Position numbers and translations under genes: made by a program
Notes under the pieces: model-generated
Told to the model about the DNA's origin: nothing
The model's input: only the letters and a program-made list of their open reading frames with translations
Databases searched by the model: none
NCBI GenBank assembly: GCA_964627035.1
Contig: CAZVKN010000031.1
Span: forward strand, 1 to 33,732
Source of the DNA: CAZVKN01 sp964627035
Lineage (GTDB): Bacteria; Electryoneota; AABM5-125-24; Hatepunaeales; Hatepunaeaceae
Direction of reading: 5' to 3'
DNA: 33,732 nucleotides
Shown here: positions 1 to 9,439 of the stretch, piece after piece
Layout: the number at the start of each line of letters is the position of its first letter
Position numbering within the stretch: the first letter of the stretch is position 1

Positions 1-115
1 CAAAGAACAATCAAATGTTAACCCATGCGGCTTGATTCTCAAGACAGTCGCTCCACGATTACTCTATCACAAACTATATCACCACAAATTAATTATCTCT
101 CGCTGCTTCTATATA

Positions 116-144
116 TTGACATTCCCGTAACTTTTTATTATGTT
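116..144 (+). promoter_or_regulatory. Putative sigma-70-type promoter of the C25-like surface protein gene
   Basis: A perfect TTGACA (116-121) is separated by 17 bases from TATGTT (139-144, four of six consensus positions). Transcription would begin near 151, about 45 bases before the chosen ATG at 197. The rest of bases 1-196 shows no convincing gene. Inferred by eye only. Confidence 0.5.
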
Positions 145-196
145 ACTCTAATAATGTTTGAACATCCTGTGTTTACCCAACTTGAGGACTGGAACT

Positions 197-3100
197 ATGA
201 AACTGCATTGGATTGTGCTATTGTTTGTGCTGCTCCCTCTGCTTACATTTGGTCTGGAGCCTATCAACTTTGATGAGTCACTGTCCGTTCTGTCATCCGA
301 TGCTGAGGCGGTCAGCCTCGGCTTTAACCTGACAGATGTGACCAAGTCAACCGTGACCAAAGACGGCGAAACCTACTCGACGCACACCATGACTGATGCC
401 GGATTTACCTATGAATACGGCAGACCACAACTGCCGGCAATTACACGCTTTGTAGTAGTACCACCTGATGTCGGACTGAGATTGGCTGTTGAATCTTCAA
501 CACCACGAATCGTCCCGGCAGATTACCCGCCCGCACTCTTCCTCGATGAAGAATTCCCACGGTCAGATGAACCATATGACAATCGCGACATATATCCACA
601 CGAAATTGCTTCTATGGGTGATCCGGTGGTAATCCGCGGAGTCAGACTGGTCACGGTCACCACACATCCGGTGCAGTACGATCCAATTTCCAACAGCTAC
701 ATATATCACGACAACATCCGGACGGATGTACTGTTCACTGACGAAGATCCGGTCAATCCGGCGTATGTCCCCTCACGAAAATACCGCAGCCCACATTTTC
801 TCAAATTTCTCAATTCTATTGCAATCAATGCTGACGATGTGGGGCGAGACGACCCGAGCGATGAAGCACCGTATGTCGGTCACTGTTTGGTGGTAGCACA
901 TGAAAACTGTGTTGAGTATGCTGCTGAGTACATCGAGTGGCGGCGTAAGTCCGGCTGGAAGATGGAATGGTTGAGCATTCCATCGAATATCTCACAAAAC
1001 ATGAATTCCGTAAAAAACCGTATCGAGGATGTTTACGAAGAGTATCTGGACAATGAAACCGACCCCTTTGATCATATTTTTCTCATCGGAGATCTGCCAA
1101 GGTACTGGGGTAACGGTCCCAGTCCTCAATGGATTCTCGGATTAGAGAGTTTTCACGGTGATTGGGGGTATGCCTGCCTTGAGGGGAATGACGACCATGC
1201 AGACGTTGCAATATCAAGATGGGCTGCGGGCAGCCGGGGCATGCTCGAACTTGATGTTCTCAGGCACTTTGCGTACGTGGTAGAGCCCCAGATGGATGAT
1301 CCTGACTGGTTCACGCGTGGTGCGGTTTACGCACAGCGATGGGCTCGAAATTATCACATTAGCCTGGCGACCAATGTTCGGTATGGCGTGACAGTGCTTG
1401 AGAATCTGGGATTTGAGGACATCAATGTTGATATCAACATGGATCAGGATGACAGGTCAGGTAACAGAGTCGGTAATTTTCTTGTGGATCAGTACAACGA
1501 TAAATCCAATGTACTGATCGGACGAGCTGAAAACTATTACTTCAGAAATAGCCTTCCCGGTGTGCGGGACAATGATGTTTTTCCAATAGATATATATCTG
1601 GGTGGACATCAGGAGTTTTCTGCGCATACTCTGCTTCGCAATGGGACACCTCAGCATCCCAAGGGGTGTTTAGCGGTAACTTCCTCGTTCGGGAATCCCT
1701 CAACAATTATGAACAGCATTCTATGGTTGGAGATTGTAAACGGTTTCCTGCAGCACGATATGACTTTTGGCTGGTCGCGCTTGAAAGGTCTGATAGGACC
1801 GGTTGAGTACTTTCATGGGTTTGAAAACTTAGCTCGAACCTACAGACGATGGACAGCTTTTTTCGGTGATCCTGCGCTTCAGTATTGGAAGGGTGTACCA
1901 TTACAGGTTGAAGCGGAGTTCGAAGATGTCATTTCAATCAATCCGGAGCATTACACTGTTTCGGTCAACAGTGATAATGGAGATGTCGAAGATGCTCTTG
2001 TGACGCTTTATGCTCCCGGTGATATACCGGACTACGATGATGAAGATTATGCAGCCTACTCGGATATGCAAAAATGGACTCAGAGAACGGATGAGGACGG
2101 TGTAGCTCACTTCCTGTTTGATGAAGACATTGAGCTGATTGAAGGAACTCCATTTTATGTGACGGTAAGCGGTCGGGAGCTGCTGCCGTTGATGGAAAGT
2201 GCTGAAATTGAACAGTTACCGTCAGAGATGAAGGTCGCTGAATTCACAATCGAAGAAGTGGATGGCAATGATGACGAAGAGATTAACCCGGGTGAAACCG
2301 TCTCGCTGACAATTACCGGCATCAATATCGGTGACGAAGATTTGGACAATGTCACGGCGACTATAACGAGTGATTCTCCATGGATTGAGATAGTTGAAGG
2401 TGAAGTAAGTTTCGGCGAATGTGCTCAGGATAGAGAGGTTGACTGTGAGGAGCCGGTTGAGATAAATATCCACGAATCTTGTCCCGATGGTGAGAGCAGA
2501 ACGGATACAAGACCCCTGCTGTTAGTTCAGTTTACTGATGGTGAAGATCATTGGAGTTCCTGGCTTGAGTTGTCACCTGTCGCTCCGAATATTGAAGTAC
2601 ATGCACAGGTGGAGGACATTTCTATTCCTAATGACGACCGTCACCGCGAGTTTAACCTGCGAATCAGAAATATAGGCGGTATGGATGTCAATGAATTTTC
2701 CGCAGAATTGAGTTCGCTCAGCTTTGGGATTTCTGTAGTTCAGGATAGCGCTCACTATCCGGCAATTGCTTCGGGAAGATCGAGCCGGGTTGAAGGTGAA
2801 CCTTTCTTAATAAGGGGCAGAAGTCAGGCATTTCCGGGTGCGGAAGTGGAGATGATGCTTATCTGCACACTGAATGTAGGATATGTTGACACTGCGTTTT
2901 TCTCTGTTCAGGTCGGTGAGGAGATTGACGACGGTCCGATGGGACCGGACAATTTTGGATACTACTGTCTGGACGATACGGATATGTGGGTAACAGCTCC
3001 AACTTATGACTGGATTGAGATCAGCCGAGGCGAGAGAGAGCGGGACTATAATGGTATCAGTTGTGACTTTGAAGGTGATTCCCCTCAGGACATCGGGGAA

Positions 3101-5590
3101 GCCATTGTCGTTGAGCTTGGTTTTGTAACCCGATATTACGGTCTCCCATATAGTGAGATCACCATCTGCAGCAACGGCTATATCCTCATGGGTGATCAGG
3201 AATTTGGGATCAATTTCCAAAACTGGCCCCTTGACCGCGGATTCGGCACCGGATGCGGTGTACTGGCACCATTTTGGGATTGGCTCGAAATAGATGGGGA
3301 TGCACAGGTCTATTATTATCACGATGAGGAAGGCGGAAGGTTTATCGTGGAATGGTATGAATTAGAGCACAAAACCGGCGGCGACGAAGAGTTGACCTTT
3401 CAGGCTGTTCTATACGACAATGCGATACACCCTTCAATTTCGGGAAATCAGAAAATTCTGTTCCAATACAGATCAATTGAAGATGTTCGTGGCGGAGGGA
3501 ACTGGGTAGATCAGGTTCCGTATGCTTCCGTTGGAATTTCAAGCCCGGACGGTACCACCGGCATCAACTACTGTTTCAACGATGACTATCCTGATGGAGC
3601 GGAGCCTATCGAAGCGGGACGGGCACTCATCTTTACCACCGATCTTGCCTTCATGGAGGGCGTCTTATACGGTTCAATAATGGACAGCGAATCCGGTGAT
3701 CCGATTGAAGGTGCTGAAGTCGTTACTAATTTCAGCGACTTTGCTGTAACCGACGAGGGTGGTCGCTACAGGATGATCGAGGTTCCTGCCGAGATACCGT
3801 TGGCAATTACAGTAACCATGGATGGCTTTAACGACTCTACCATAACTGTTGGACGTGACGAACTTCTGGAAAATGACAGTCTTGAGATATCCTTTGATCT
3901 CCTCTATCCTACATTCACTCCGACCGATGAAGCATTCGCAATTCAACTTGAACCGGAATTTGACTGGGAGCATCCGTTCAGGGTGACAAATGAAGGGACC
4001 GGACCGCTGCACTGGACGATGAGCAAAGAACTACCGAACAATGCGGATGTTGATCCCTGGAATCACCGTGAATCTTTCTTTGTGGGTGACACTCTTGATG
4101 AATCACGTCTGAAAGGTGTCATCTTCGCTAACGATCATTTTTACTGTACCGGTGGAGGGGCAAGTGCCCGTGACGACAATTTCGTATATGTCCTTGACAG
4201 AAATGGTTCCCTGGTTGATTCATACGAACAGTTCGGTGAATCGAGATACGGCATGGGAGACCTCGCCTGGGACGGTACGCTGCTGTGGGGGGGTGAAGAC
4301 GGAACAGTATTCGGTTTCACACCGGAGGGTGATGTAGAGCAGTCTTTCAGAGGACCGTTTAACCCGAATCAGGCGCTGGCATGGGATTTGGACCGTGAGA
4401 TCCTCTGGATAAGCGGTAAAACTTCACGGTATATCGCCGGGTTTGACACAGACGGAAACGAGGTTCAGCAATTGCCTCGCTATAGTTTCACGGTTTACGG
4501 TCTTTCATATTGGCAAGATGATCCTGATGGATACCCTCTACACATCATCCATAATTTCCATCGTGCAGGAGAGGAGGATAGAACTCATGTTCATAAGATG
4601 AATCCGGAAACCGAGGACACAATGTTCGTTGCTCAATTGGATCATGAACGCGACGGAAGACCTGAGGGAGCATTTATCACAAACCAATACGACATTTACA
4701 GCTGGGTATTTATGGCTGTCGGTAACAGCAGTGACCCCTGTGACCGAATTGATCTATGGCAGCTAAACGCCAGATTGAGTTGGTATGACCTGTTGATAAA
4801 CGAGCGGCAGCAGTTCAGTGGAATGATTGAACCTCGCAGCACGCAGGAGTTCCTCCTGTCAATCAACGCGTTCGATCTCCCTACTGAACCGTTTGAAGGT
4901 TATTTTCTGTTTGAGCATAACGCAATCGGCGGCAGCGACACGCTCCATATTAATCTGGATGTCCTCGGTGCCAGACCTCCCTCTCCATGTAATCTGCTGA
5001 CACCGGATGACGGTGAGTTCGTTAACGGCAATGAGCAGGATCAGCAACTGTTTAGCTGGACTGAGTCAATTGATCCAAACTTAGGGGATGCCGTCATCTA
5101 TGAACTGTGGATTTCGTCCGGTGTGGATTCTGTGATGTTTGGGACAGTGGACAGCACCTCGCTTCCGCTGGAGCTTCGGGAGCTGCATCAGCGGTTTGAG
5201 GAGTTATCCGATACTCTTACATGGTGGGTCGTGTCGGTTTCCGATCCTGACAGAGTTTTGAGTGATGACAGATTCAGCTTCATTTATCTGCCCAACGCTG
5301 CATTTGACAATGATGATAGAACACCGGTAGAGTTTGGTTTACGGGAAATGTATCCACAGCCGTTCAACGGAACACTGAATATCAGGTTCGGTATGGACAG
5401 AACGGATGTAGCTGCAGTTCGCGTGTTCGATCTTGCCGGACGTGAGGTCGTTACGCTGCTGAACCGACCGATGGTGACCGGGCTGCATACAGCTATCTGG
5501 AGGGCGGACAACCTCCCTTCCGGAGTCTATGTCGTCAGATTGGAGTCAGGAAACAGGCTGAAGACAGCTAAGGTAGTTTTGATGAAGTGA
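197..5590 (+). CDS. Secreted gingipain-like (peptidase C25 fold) multidomain protein with T9SS sorting domain
   Basis: A 1797-residue protein. I chose ATG 197 because it follows a GAGG ribosome site (184-187) and opens with a signal peptide (MKLHWIVLLFVLLPLLTFG); the reading frame runs further upstream without a better start. An N-terminal propeptide-like region ('GRPQLPAITRFVVVPP', about residues 75-92) leads into a C25/gingipain-like domain at about 226-565, with 'FDHIFLIGD' and a closing 'FFGDPALQYWKG' typical of that family. The catalytic His motif (GHG) appears as 'GRAENYY' near 442-448 and the catalytic Cys region as 'AVTSSFGNP' near 493-501, so the enzyme may be inactive. Ig-like modules, a carboxypeptidase-regulatory-like module ('YGSIMDSESGDPIEGAEV'), a propeller-like stretch and a C-terminal Por sorting domain ('YPQPFNGT' to 'KTAKVVLMK') follow. 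It probably sits at the cell surface. Domain borders are approximate. Confidence 0.85.
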   Translation: MKLHWIVLLFVLLPLLTFGLEPINFDESLSVLSSDAEAVSLGFNLTDVTKSTVTKDGETYSTHTMTDAGFTYEYGRPQLPAITRFVVVPPDVGLRLAVESSTPRIVPADYPPALFLDEEFPRSDEPYDNRDIYPHEIASMGDPVVIRGVRLVTVTTHPVQYDPISNSYIYHDNIRTDVLFTDEDPVNPAYVPSRKYRSPHFLKFLNSIAINADDVGRDDPSDEAPYVGHCLVVAHENCVEYAAEYIEWRRKSGWKMEWLSIPSNISQNMNSVKNRIEDVYEEYLDNETDPFDHIFLIGDLPRYWGNGPSPQWILGLESFHGDWGYACLEGNDDHADVAISRWAAGSRGMLELDVLRHFAYVVEPQMDDPDWFTRGAVYAQRWARNYHISLATNVRYGVTVLENLGFEDINVDINMDQDDRSGNRVGNFLVDQYNDKSNVLIGRAENYYFRNSLPGVRDNDVFPIDIYLGGHQEFSAHTLLRNGTPQHPKGCLAVTSSFGNPSTIMNSILWLEIVNGFLQHDMTFGWSRLKGLIGPVEYFHGFENLARTYRRWTAFFGDPALQYWKGVPLQVEAEFEDVISINPEHYTVSVNSDNGDVEDALVTLYAPGDIPDYDDEDYAAYSDMQKWTQRTDEDGVAHFLFDEDIELIEGTPFYVTVSGRELLPLMESAEIEQLPSEMKVAEFTIEEVDGNDDEEINPGETVSLTITGINIGDEDLDNVTATITSDSPWIEIVEGEVSFGECAQDREVDCEEPVEINIHESCPDGESRTDTRPLLLVQFTDGEDHWSSWLELSPVAPNIEVHAQVEDISIPNDDRHREFNLRIRNIGGMDVNEFSAELSSLSFGISVVQDSAHYPAIASGRSSRVEGEPFLIRGRSQAFPGAEVEMMLICTLNVGYVDTAFFSVQVGEEIDDGPMGPDNFGYYCLDDTDMWVTAPTYDWIEISRGERERDYNGISCDFEGDSPQDIGEAIVVELGFVTRYYGLPYSEITICSNGYILMGDQEFGINFQNWPLDRGFGTGCGVLAPFWDWLEIDGDAQVYYYHDEEGGRFIVEWYELEHKTGGDEELTFQAVLYDNAIHPSISGNQKILFQYRSIEDVRGGGNWVDQVPYASVGISSPDGTTGINYCFNDDYPDGAEPIEAGRALIFTTDLAFMEGVLYGSIMDSESGDPIEGAEVVTNFSDFAVTDEGGRYRMIEVPAEIPLAITVTMDGFNDSTITVGRDELLENDSLEISFDLLYPTFTPTDEAFAIQLEPEFDWEHPFRVTNEGTGPLHWTMSKELPNNADVDPWNHRESFFVGDTLDESRLKGVIFANDHFYCTGGGASARDDNFVYVLDRNGSLVDSYEQFGESRYGMGDLAWDGTLLWGGEDGTVFGFTPEGDVEQSFRGPFNPNQALAWDLDREILWISGKTSRYIAGFDTDGNEVQQLPRYSFTVYGLSYWQDDPDGYPLHIIHNFHRAGEEDRTHVHKMNPETEDTMFVAQLDHERDGRPEGAFITNQYDIYSWVFMAVGNSSDPCDRIDLWQLNARLSWYDLLINERQQFSGMIEPRSTQEFLLSINAFDLPTEPFEGYFLFEHNAIGGSDTLHINLDVLGARPPSPCNLLTPDDGEFVNGNEQDQQLFSWTESIDPNLGDAVIYELWISSGVDSVMFGTVDSTSLPLELRELHQRFEELSDTLTWWVVSVSDPDRVLSDDRFSFIYLPNAAFDNDDRTPVEFGLREMYPQPFNGTLNIRFGMDRTDVAAVRVFDLAGREVVTLLNRPMVTGLHTAIWRADNLPSGVYVVRLESGNRLKTAKVVLMK

Positions 5591-5674
5591 GGCGTATCCT
5601 TTAATGAATTTTTCGGTGAGCAGTGCTGCGGAGACCAGCCCATCGAAATCGGCACGTGTAGTGACGCGAAACAT
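5591..5674 (-). pseudogene. Truncated 5' end of a DHH-family phosphoesterase gene
   Basis: On the minus strand an ATG at 5674, preceded by an AGGGGT ribosome site, reads 'MFRVTTRADFDGLVSAALLTE'. This resembles the N terminus of DHH-family phosphoesterases (NrnA/exopolyphosphatase-like), which begin '(R/T)R(S/A)DFDGLVCAALL'. The likeness stops near 5612; the frame then reads 'KFIKGYAS', runs antisense into the 3' end of the C25-like gene and stops after about 22 codons. I read this as a gene stump left by a rearrangement that placed the surface-protein gene here. The match is only about 21 residues, so identification is tentative. Confidence 0.5.
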
Positions 5675-5794
5675 ATTACACCCCTACGCTAAATGAAACA
5701 ACAACCCACCCTAATATAATGATTTAATATAATAGGGGCTACTGTTTAGGGGGAATGGGAGGAGGAGATGGAGGATTGGTGGAGCGGTGAACTT

Positions 5795-6706
5795 TTATAG
5801 CTTATTAGCAAGTAAGTCCAATTGATTACGATATTTATTAATCCGGTTATCTGCTAATTTAACATAATTTGGATCATTATCATATGCAATATAGTTTCTT
5901 TCATCCTTGAGAGCAGCAAGGCATGCCGTTCCGCTACCAGCAAAAGGATCAAGAATTATGTCATTCTTAAATGAATATAGCTGTATTAATCTGTGTGGTA
6001 ACTCTTCAGGAAACGGTGCAGGATGTCCTATTTTCCGAGCAGATACAGCGGGAAAAGTCCAAACACTTTTTGTCAATTCAAGAAAATCTTCTTTCTGGAT
6101 TGTATTAATCCGATGCTCTCGCTTACGAGAAAATGTTTGTTTAGAAAATACCAGAATATATTCATGAATATCACGCAAAACAGGATTTGCCGCAGATAAC
6201 CAACTTCCCCATGCACAAGACGGACTTGCACTTGAGGCTTTATTCCATATGATTTCACCTCTCATTAGAAAACCGATTTCTTGCATTCCATCAATAATGT
6301 AGCTATGTAATGGAATGTATGGTTTCCTTCCTAAATTGGCGATATTGATGCATGCTCGACCACCAGGAACAAGGACACGATGTGTTTCTTTCCAAACTCT
6401 ATTGAGCAATTCAATATAGTCGTTAAGACTAAGATCATCATCATATTCTTTTGATACATTATATGGTGGAGATGTAATCATCAGATGAACACTGTTATCT
6501 GGTAATTCATCCATCTTTTCGCTTGATTTGCAGAAAATCCGGTTAAGATTTGAGTCTTTGATGTTGGCTTCTATGTATCGTACATTTTTTGGTAATTCCA
6601 AACCTCCATATAGTTTTGAATTATAAAACTTTGACGAATCATGATTGCTTCTGCCCGGTGTTCCGAATGAGCTTGTTTCGGTACCTGACCTTTTCCTTGT
6701 TTTCAT
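5795..6706 (-). CDS. Type II DNA methyltransferase (beta class, SPPY) of restriction-modification module I
   Basis: 303 residues. The catalytic motif 'TSPPYN' (SPPY at 79-82) comes before the SAM-binding motif 'DPFAGSGT' (253-260), the beta-class order. SPPY is typical of N4-cytosine enzymes but also occurs in N6-adenine enzymes, so the modified base is uncertain. It should protect host DNA by methylating the site cut by the endonuclease encoded immediately upstream, 15 bases away. It is the last intact gene of the minus-strand complex I unit. No terminator hairpin is evident after it, only a purine/pyrimidine-biased tract. The gene is visibly more A+T-rich than the nuo genes, which fits horizontal acquisition. 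Confidence 0.85.
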   Translation of the reverse strand: MKTRKRSGTETSSFGTPGRSNHDSSKFYNSKLYGGLELPKNVRYIEANIKDSNLNRIFCKSSEKMDELPDNSVHLMITSPPYNVSKEYDDDLSLNDYIELLNRVWKETHRVLVPGGRACINIANLGRKPYIPLHSYIIDGMQEIGFLMRGEIIWNKASSASPSCAWGSWLSAANPVLRDIHEYILVFSKQTFSRKREHRINTIQKEDFLELTKSVWTFPAVSARKIGHPAPFPEELPHRLIQLYSFKNDIILDPFAGSGTACLAALKDERNYIAYDNDPNYVKLADNRINKYRNQLDLLANKL

Positions 6707-6721
6707 TATTTATCACCCATA

Positions 6722-7588
6722 TCATTCTCGAATGAGGCTAAGAAATCGTTCTGCTTTCAATTGGTAATTATTTTCTCTATTAGCCAATTCAATTATTCTT
6801 CCAAGATCAGTTTTGCTTTTCATGCTTGAGAAAAACTCTAATTTGTTCGTTAATAACTGTGAAAAAGTTGACTCTATTTCCGAAATTGAGTCCATTCTAA
6901 TAAAGCCATTGTGATCCGTCTTTTTAATACTGTTTTCATCACTATCTAGTGGCTTTGAATTTACAGACCAAAAACCTTGAATAATACCAGCTTTCTTTAA
7001 ATGATCAACTTTTGAATAATAGCTATCCGTAATGGGAGTATTTCCTAAAATAATAATGGGTATTTTAGATGCCTGAAAACCAGATACGCGAATGTTAATA
7101 CTCTTACCAATAGCTTTTAGCATCGAATCAGAACGAAGTAGACCGGGATTACCATGATGAGATTTATAATCTCCCAAACAAATTAATCTATTATTAACTA
7201 ATTCCCAGTTCCAAACTAAAGACATTTTAACTTCAATAATTGCTTTAATATCACTCGCTTCTTGATTGATACTCCTTGACCTACTAAGTACAACATCAGC
7301 AGGTGACCTGTTTGATAGTCCAATACTATCGCATCTTGCACCTTGGACAGCGTAAAGGTTATTTGACCGAGCAAAGTTTTGGAGTAGGTCAACTGAATAT
7401 TTTTCTGTGAAATTACCTATTAGAGAATTCCTGCTTTGCAGTGTAGACTTCTGTCCTCGATATGATTTTGGCCAATAAGCATAGTTGCGTCCGTCATCGC
7501 CCAAATAAAACAGTTGTTCTGTAGTGGCAAAACTACGTGATTCCCTAAAGAACTCTTTTTCTTTCTCTTTCGACCATAATTCAGCCAT
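6722..7588 (-). CDS. Probable type II restriction endonuclease of module I (PD-(D/E)XK)
   Basis: 288 residues. I chose the ATG at 7588, which shares one base with the TAA stop of the ETF-QO gene (TAATG); the frame is open further upstream but that part is antisense shadow inside ETF-QO. The sequence holds a plausible PD-(D/E)XK site: 'SPADVV' with Asp98 and, 20 residues on, 'IIEVK' with Glu119 and Lys121. I do not recognise the exact family or its target site. The endonuclease assignment rests on this motif and on the methyltransferase gene 15 bases downstream. Endonuclease precedes methyltransferase in the transcript, and translation looks coupled to ETF-QO. Base composition is A+T-rich relative to neighbours. 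Confidence 0.7.
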   Translation of the reverse strand: MAELWSKEKEKEFFRESRSFATTEQLFYLGDDGRNYAYWPKSYRGQKSTLQSRNSLIGNFTEKYSVDLLQNFARSNNLYAVQGARCDSIGLSNRSPADVVLSRSRSINQEASDIKAIIEVKMSLVWNWELVNNRLICLGDYKSHHGNPGLLRSDSMLKAIGKSINIRVSGFQASKIPIIILGNTPITDSYYSKVDHLKKAGIIQGFWSVNSKPLDSDENSIKKTDHNGFIRMDSISEIESTFSQLLTNKLEFFSSMKSKTDLGRIIELANRENNYQLKAERFLSLIRE

Positions 7589-9264
7589 TACATCCCCCCA
7601 TAACTCGGACCACCGCCACCTTCGGGTGGGACCCAGGTTATTATGCCGTATGGGTCGGCAATGTCGCAGGTTTTGCAGTGTACACAATTTGAGGCGTTGA
7701 TCTGCATCTTGCGTCCGTCGTCACTGTCCACAATCTCATATACAAATGCAGGGCAGAAGTTCAGGCACGGATTGCCATACTCCGCGGTGCAGCGGTCAAT
7801 GCAGATGTTTGTGTCGTCAATTTTCAAGTGAGCCGGCTGGTTCTCCTCGTGGATCGCACCCGATGCATAGACATCCCTCAGCTTATCGAATGTCAACTCA
7901 CCGTCAAACTTGCGCTCAATAGGAGCCTTAGCCGATGGCATGTCAGTCAACGACCGCATGTGCTCATGGTCAGGTTTGCTCATCAATCTGTCACTGAACC
8001 CACGACCACTCGTCACCATCTGAGCAGCGGTGTGCACCATCCCTTTCATCAATCCACCGTCATACCCCTGATGGAAGTTGCGAACCTTGTGCATTTCCTC
8101 GTGCACCCAGCTTTTCTTGTACAGCTTGTCATACTGTGACAGCGACTCCTCCGAGTAGTCCTCTTTGGTCAGTGCATCGAACGCAGTCTCAGCAGCCATC
8201 ATACCTGACTTGATAGCGAGGTGAATTCCCTTCAACCTCATGCTGTTCAGCAGTCCTGCAGATTCACCGATCAGCATTATCCCCTCGTGAGAAAGCTGCG
8301 GAACCGCAAAGTAGCCGCCTTCACCGATGGTCTTGGCACCGTACCGCACCATCTTGCCTCCCTTCAGCAGCGTTGATACCCACGGGTGAGTCTTGAACTG
8401 TTGGAATGCACCGTGCGGATCGAAACGTGGATCGCGGTAGTTCAGTGCTGATGCCAGACCGATTGCGACCTGCTCATCTGACATGCCATATATGAATCCA
8501 CCACCAAAGTGATTCATTCCGAGCGGGAATCCGAGCGTGTGATACACCGTCCCTGCTTTAATCCTCCCCTTAGGAATGTCCCACAGCTCCTTGACTCCGG
8601 TCAGGTAGCTCTGTGAATTACGGCCTTTATCTAATCCAAGCTGAGGAACAACTTCTTTGGTCAGCGATCCCCTCGGACCTTCGGCGAGGATTGTGATCTT
8701 TGAGAGTAGTTCCATCCCCGGCTCAAAGTTTCCGCGAGGATTACCGTCCTTGTCAACACCTTTGTCATCGGTGATGACACCTTTGAATTTGCCGTCTTCG
8801 ACTATCACCGACGAGCCTGCCATTCCACTGAACACCTCGACACCGAGCTTTTCAGCCTCTCCGCTCATCCACTTGACCAGTTGGTTCAGTGAAATCACAT
8901 AAGCACCGTGATTGTGCATGGCAGGGGGGAGATAGGGAGCCTTGAACTTACCCGCTTCAGTCAGGAAAAAGAGTGCATCATCACCAACCGGAGCGACCGG
9001 GACGTTCTTGTCACGCCAGTCCGGGATCAGCTCATCGAGTCCCTTGGGATCCATCACAGCACCGGAGAGCATGTGATCTCCGACCTGAGCAGCCTTATCA
9101 ATGATCATGAACATGAACTCATCCGATGCTGCTGCACCCTTAAGTTCTCCGTTCTCACGCGCTTTTTCGATTAGATTGGTCAGATGTATCGCTGCTGCAA
9201 GCCCAGCCGGACCTGCGCCTACGATCAGTACATCGACTTCCATCTGTTCACGTTCTATTGCCAT
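7588..9264 (-). CDS. Electron transfer flavoprotein:quinone oxidoreductase (ETF-QO)
   Basis: 558 residues, a usual length for the family. It moves electrons from reduced electron transfer flavoprotein (from fatty-acid or amino-acid dehydrogenases) to the membrane quinone pool. The N terminus has a FAD Rossmann motif ('VLIVGAGPAGLAAAIHL', from about residue 12). The C terminus has the family's [4Fe-4S] signature ('NCVHCKTCDIADP') and the 'PEGGGGPSYGGM' tail. A GGAGGAG ribosome site lies just before ATG 9264. It lies 175 bases behind def at the distal end of the complex I unit, which fits a shared role in quinone reduction. Its stop codon overlaps the start of the endonuclease gene. Confidence 0.93.
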   Translation of the reverse strand: MAIEREQMEVDVLIVGAGPAGLAAAIHLTNLIEKARENGELKGAAASDEFMFMIIDKAAQVGDHMLSGAVMDPKGLDELIPDWRDKNVPVAPVGDDALFFLTEAGKFKAPYLPPAMHNHGAYVISLNQLVKWMSGEAEKLGVEVFSGMAGSSVIVEDGKFKGVITDDKGVDKDGNPRGNFEPGMELLSKITILAEGPRGSLTKEVVPQLGLDKGRNSQSYLTGVKELWDIPKGRIKAGTVYHTLGFPLGMNHFGGGFIYGMSDEQVAIGLASALNYRDPRFDPHGAFQQFKTHPWVSTLLKGGKMVRYGAKTIGEGGYFAVPQLSHEGIMLIGESAGLLNSMRLKGIHLAIKSGMMAAETAFDALTKEDYSEESLSQYDKLYKKSWVHEEMHKVRNFHQGYDGGLMKGMVHTAAQMVTSGRGFSDRLMSKPDHEHMRSLTDMPSAKAPIERKFDGELTFDKLRDVYASGAIHEENQPAHLKIDDTNICIDRCTAEYGNPCLNFCPAFVYEIVDSDDGRKMQINASNCVHCKTCDIADPYGIITWVPPEGGGGPSYGGM

Positions 9265-9332
9265 GACTCCTCCGTGTAATTTCGTTATTTACGGTTAATG
9301 GATTCTATATAATTCGTCATTTCTGCAAGAGC

Positions 9333-9428
9333 GGACTAAAAGTCCACACTCCTCGATTTGCGTGTGGCACGGGCTATTTATTGTCCGTGTTTCATTAACA
9401 AAGAATCATTGGCAACAAGTAGCCAATG
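9333..9428. repeat. Intergenic palindromes between def and ETF-QO
   Basis: Two short palindromes lie in the 175-base gap. The first (9333-9345, GGACTaaaAGTCC) matches, in opposite orientation, one at 26579-26595, including the flanking AGAGC. The second (9407-9428) has 7-bp arms, CATTGGC and GCCAATG. They look like dispersed palindromic repeat units; nothing else is evident in the gap. Confidence 0.55.
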
Positions 9429-9439
9429 CCACCCGTCTG

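Noticed and set aside
2807..3322. 171-codon open frame antisense to the C25-like gene
   Set aside because: Lies wholly inside a long conserved coding frame, with no ribosome site or recognisable protein pattern.
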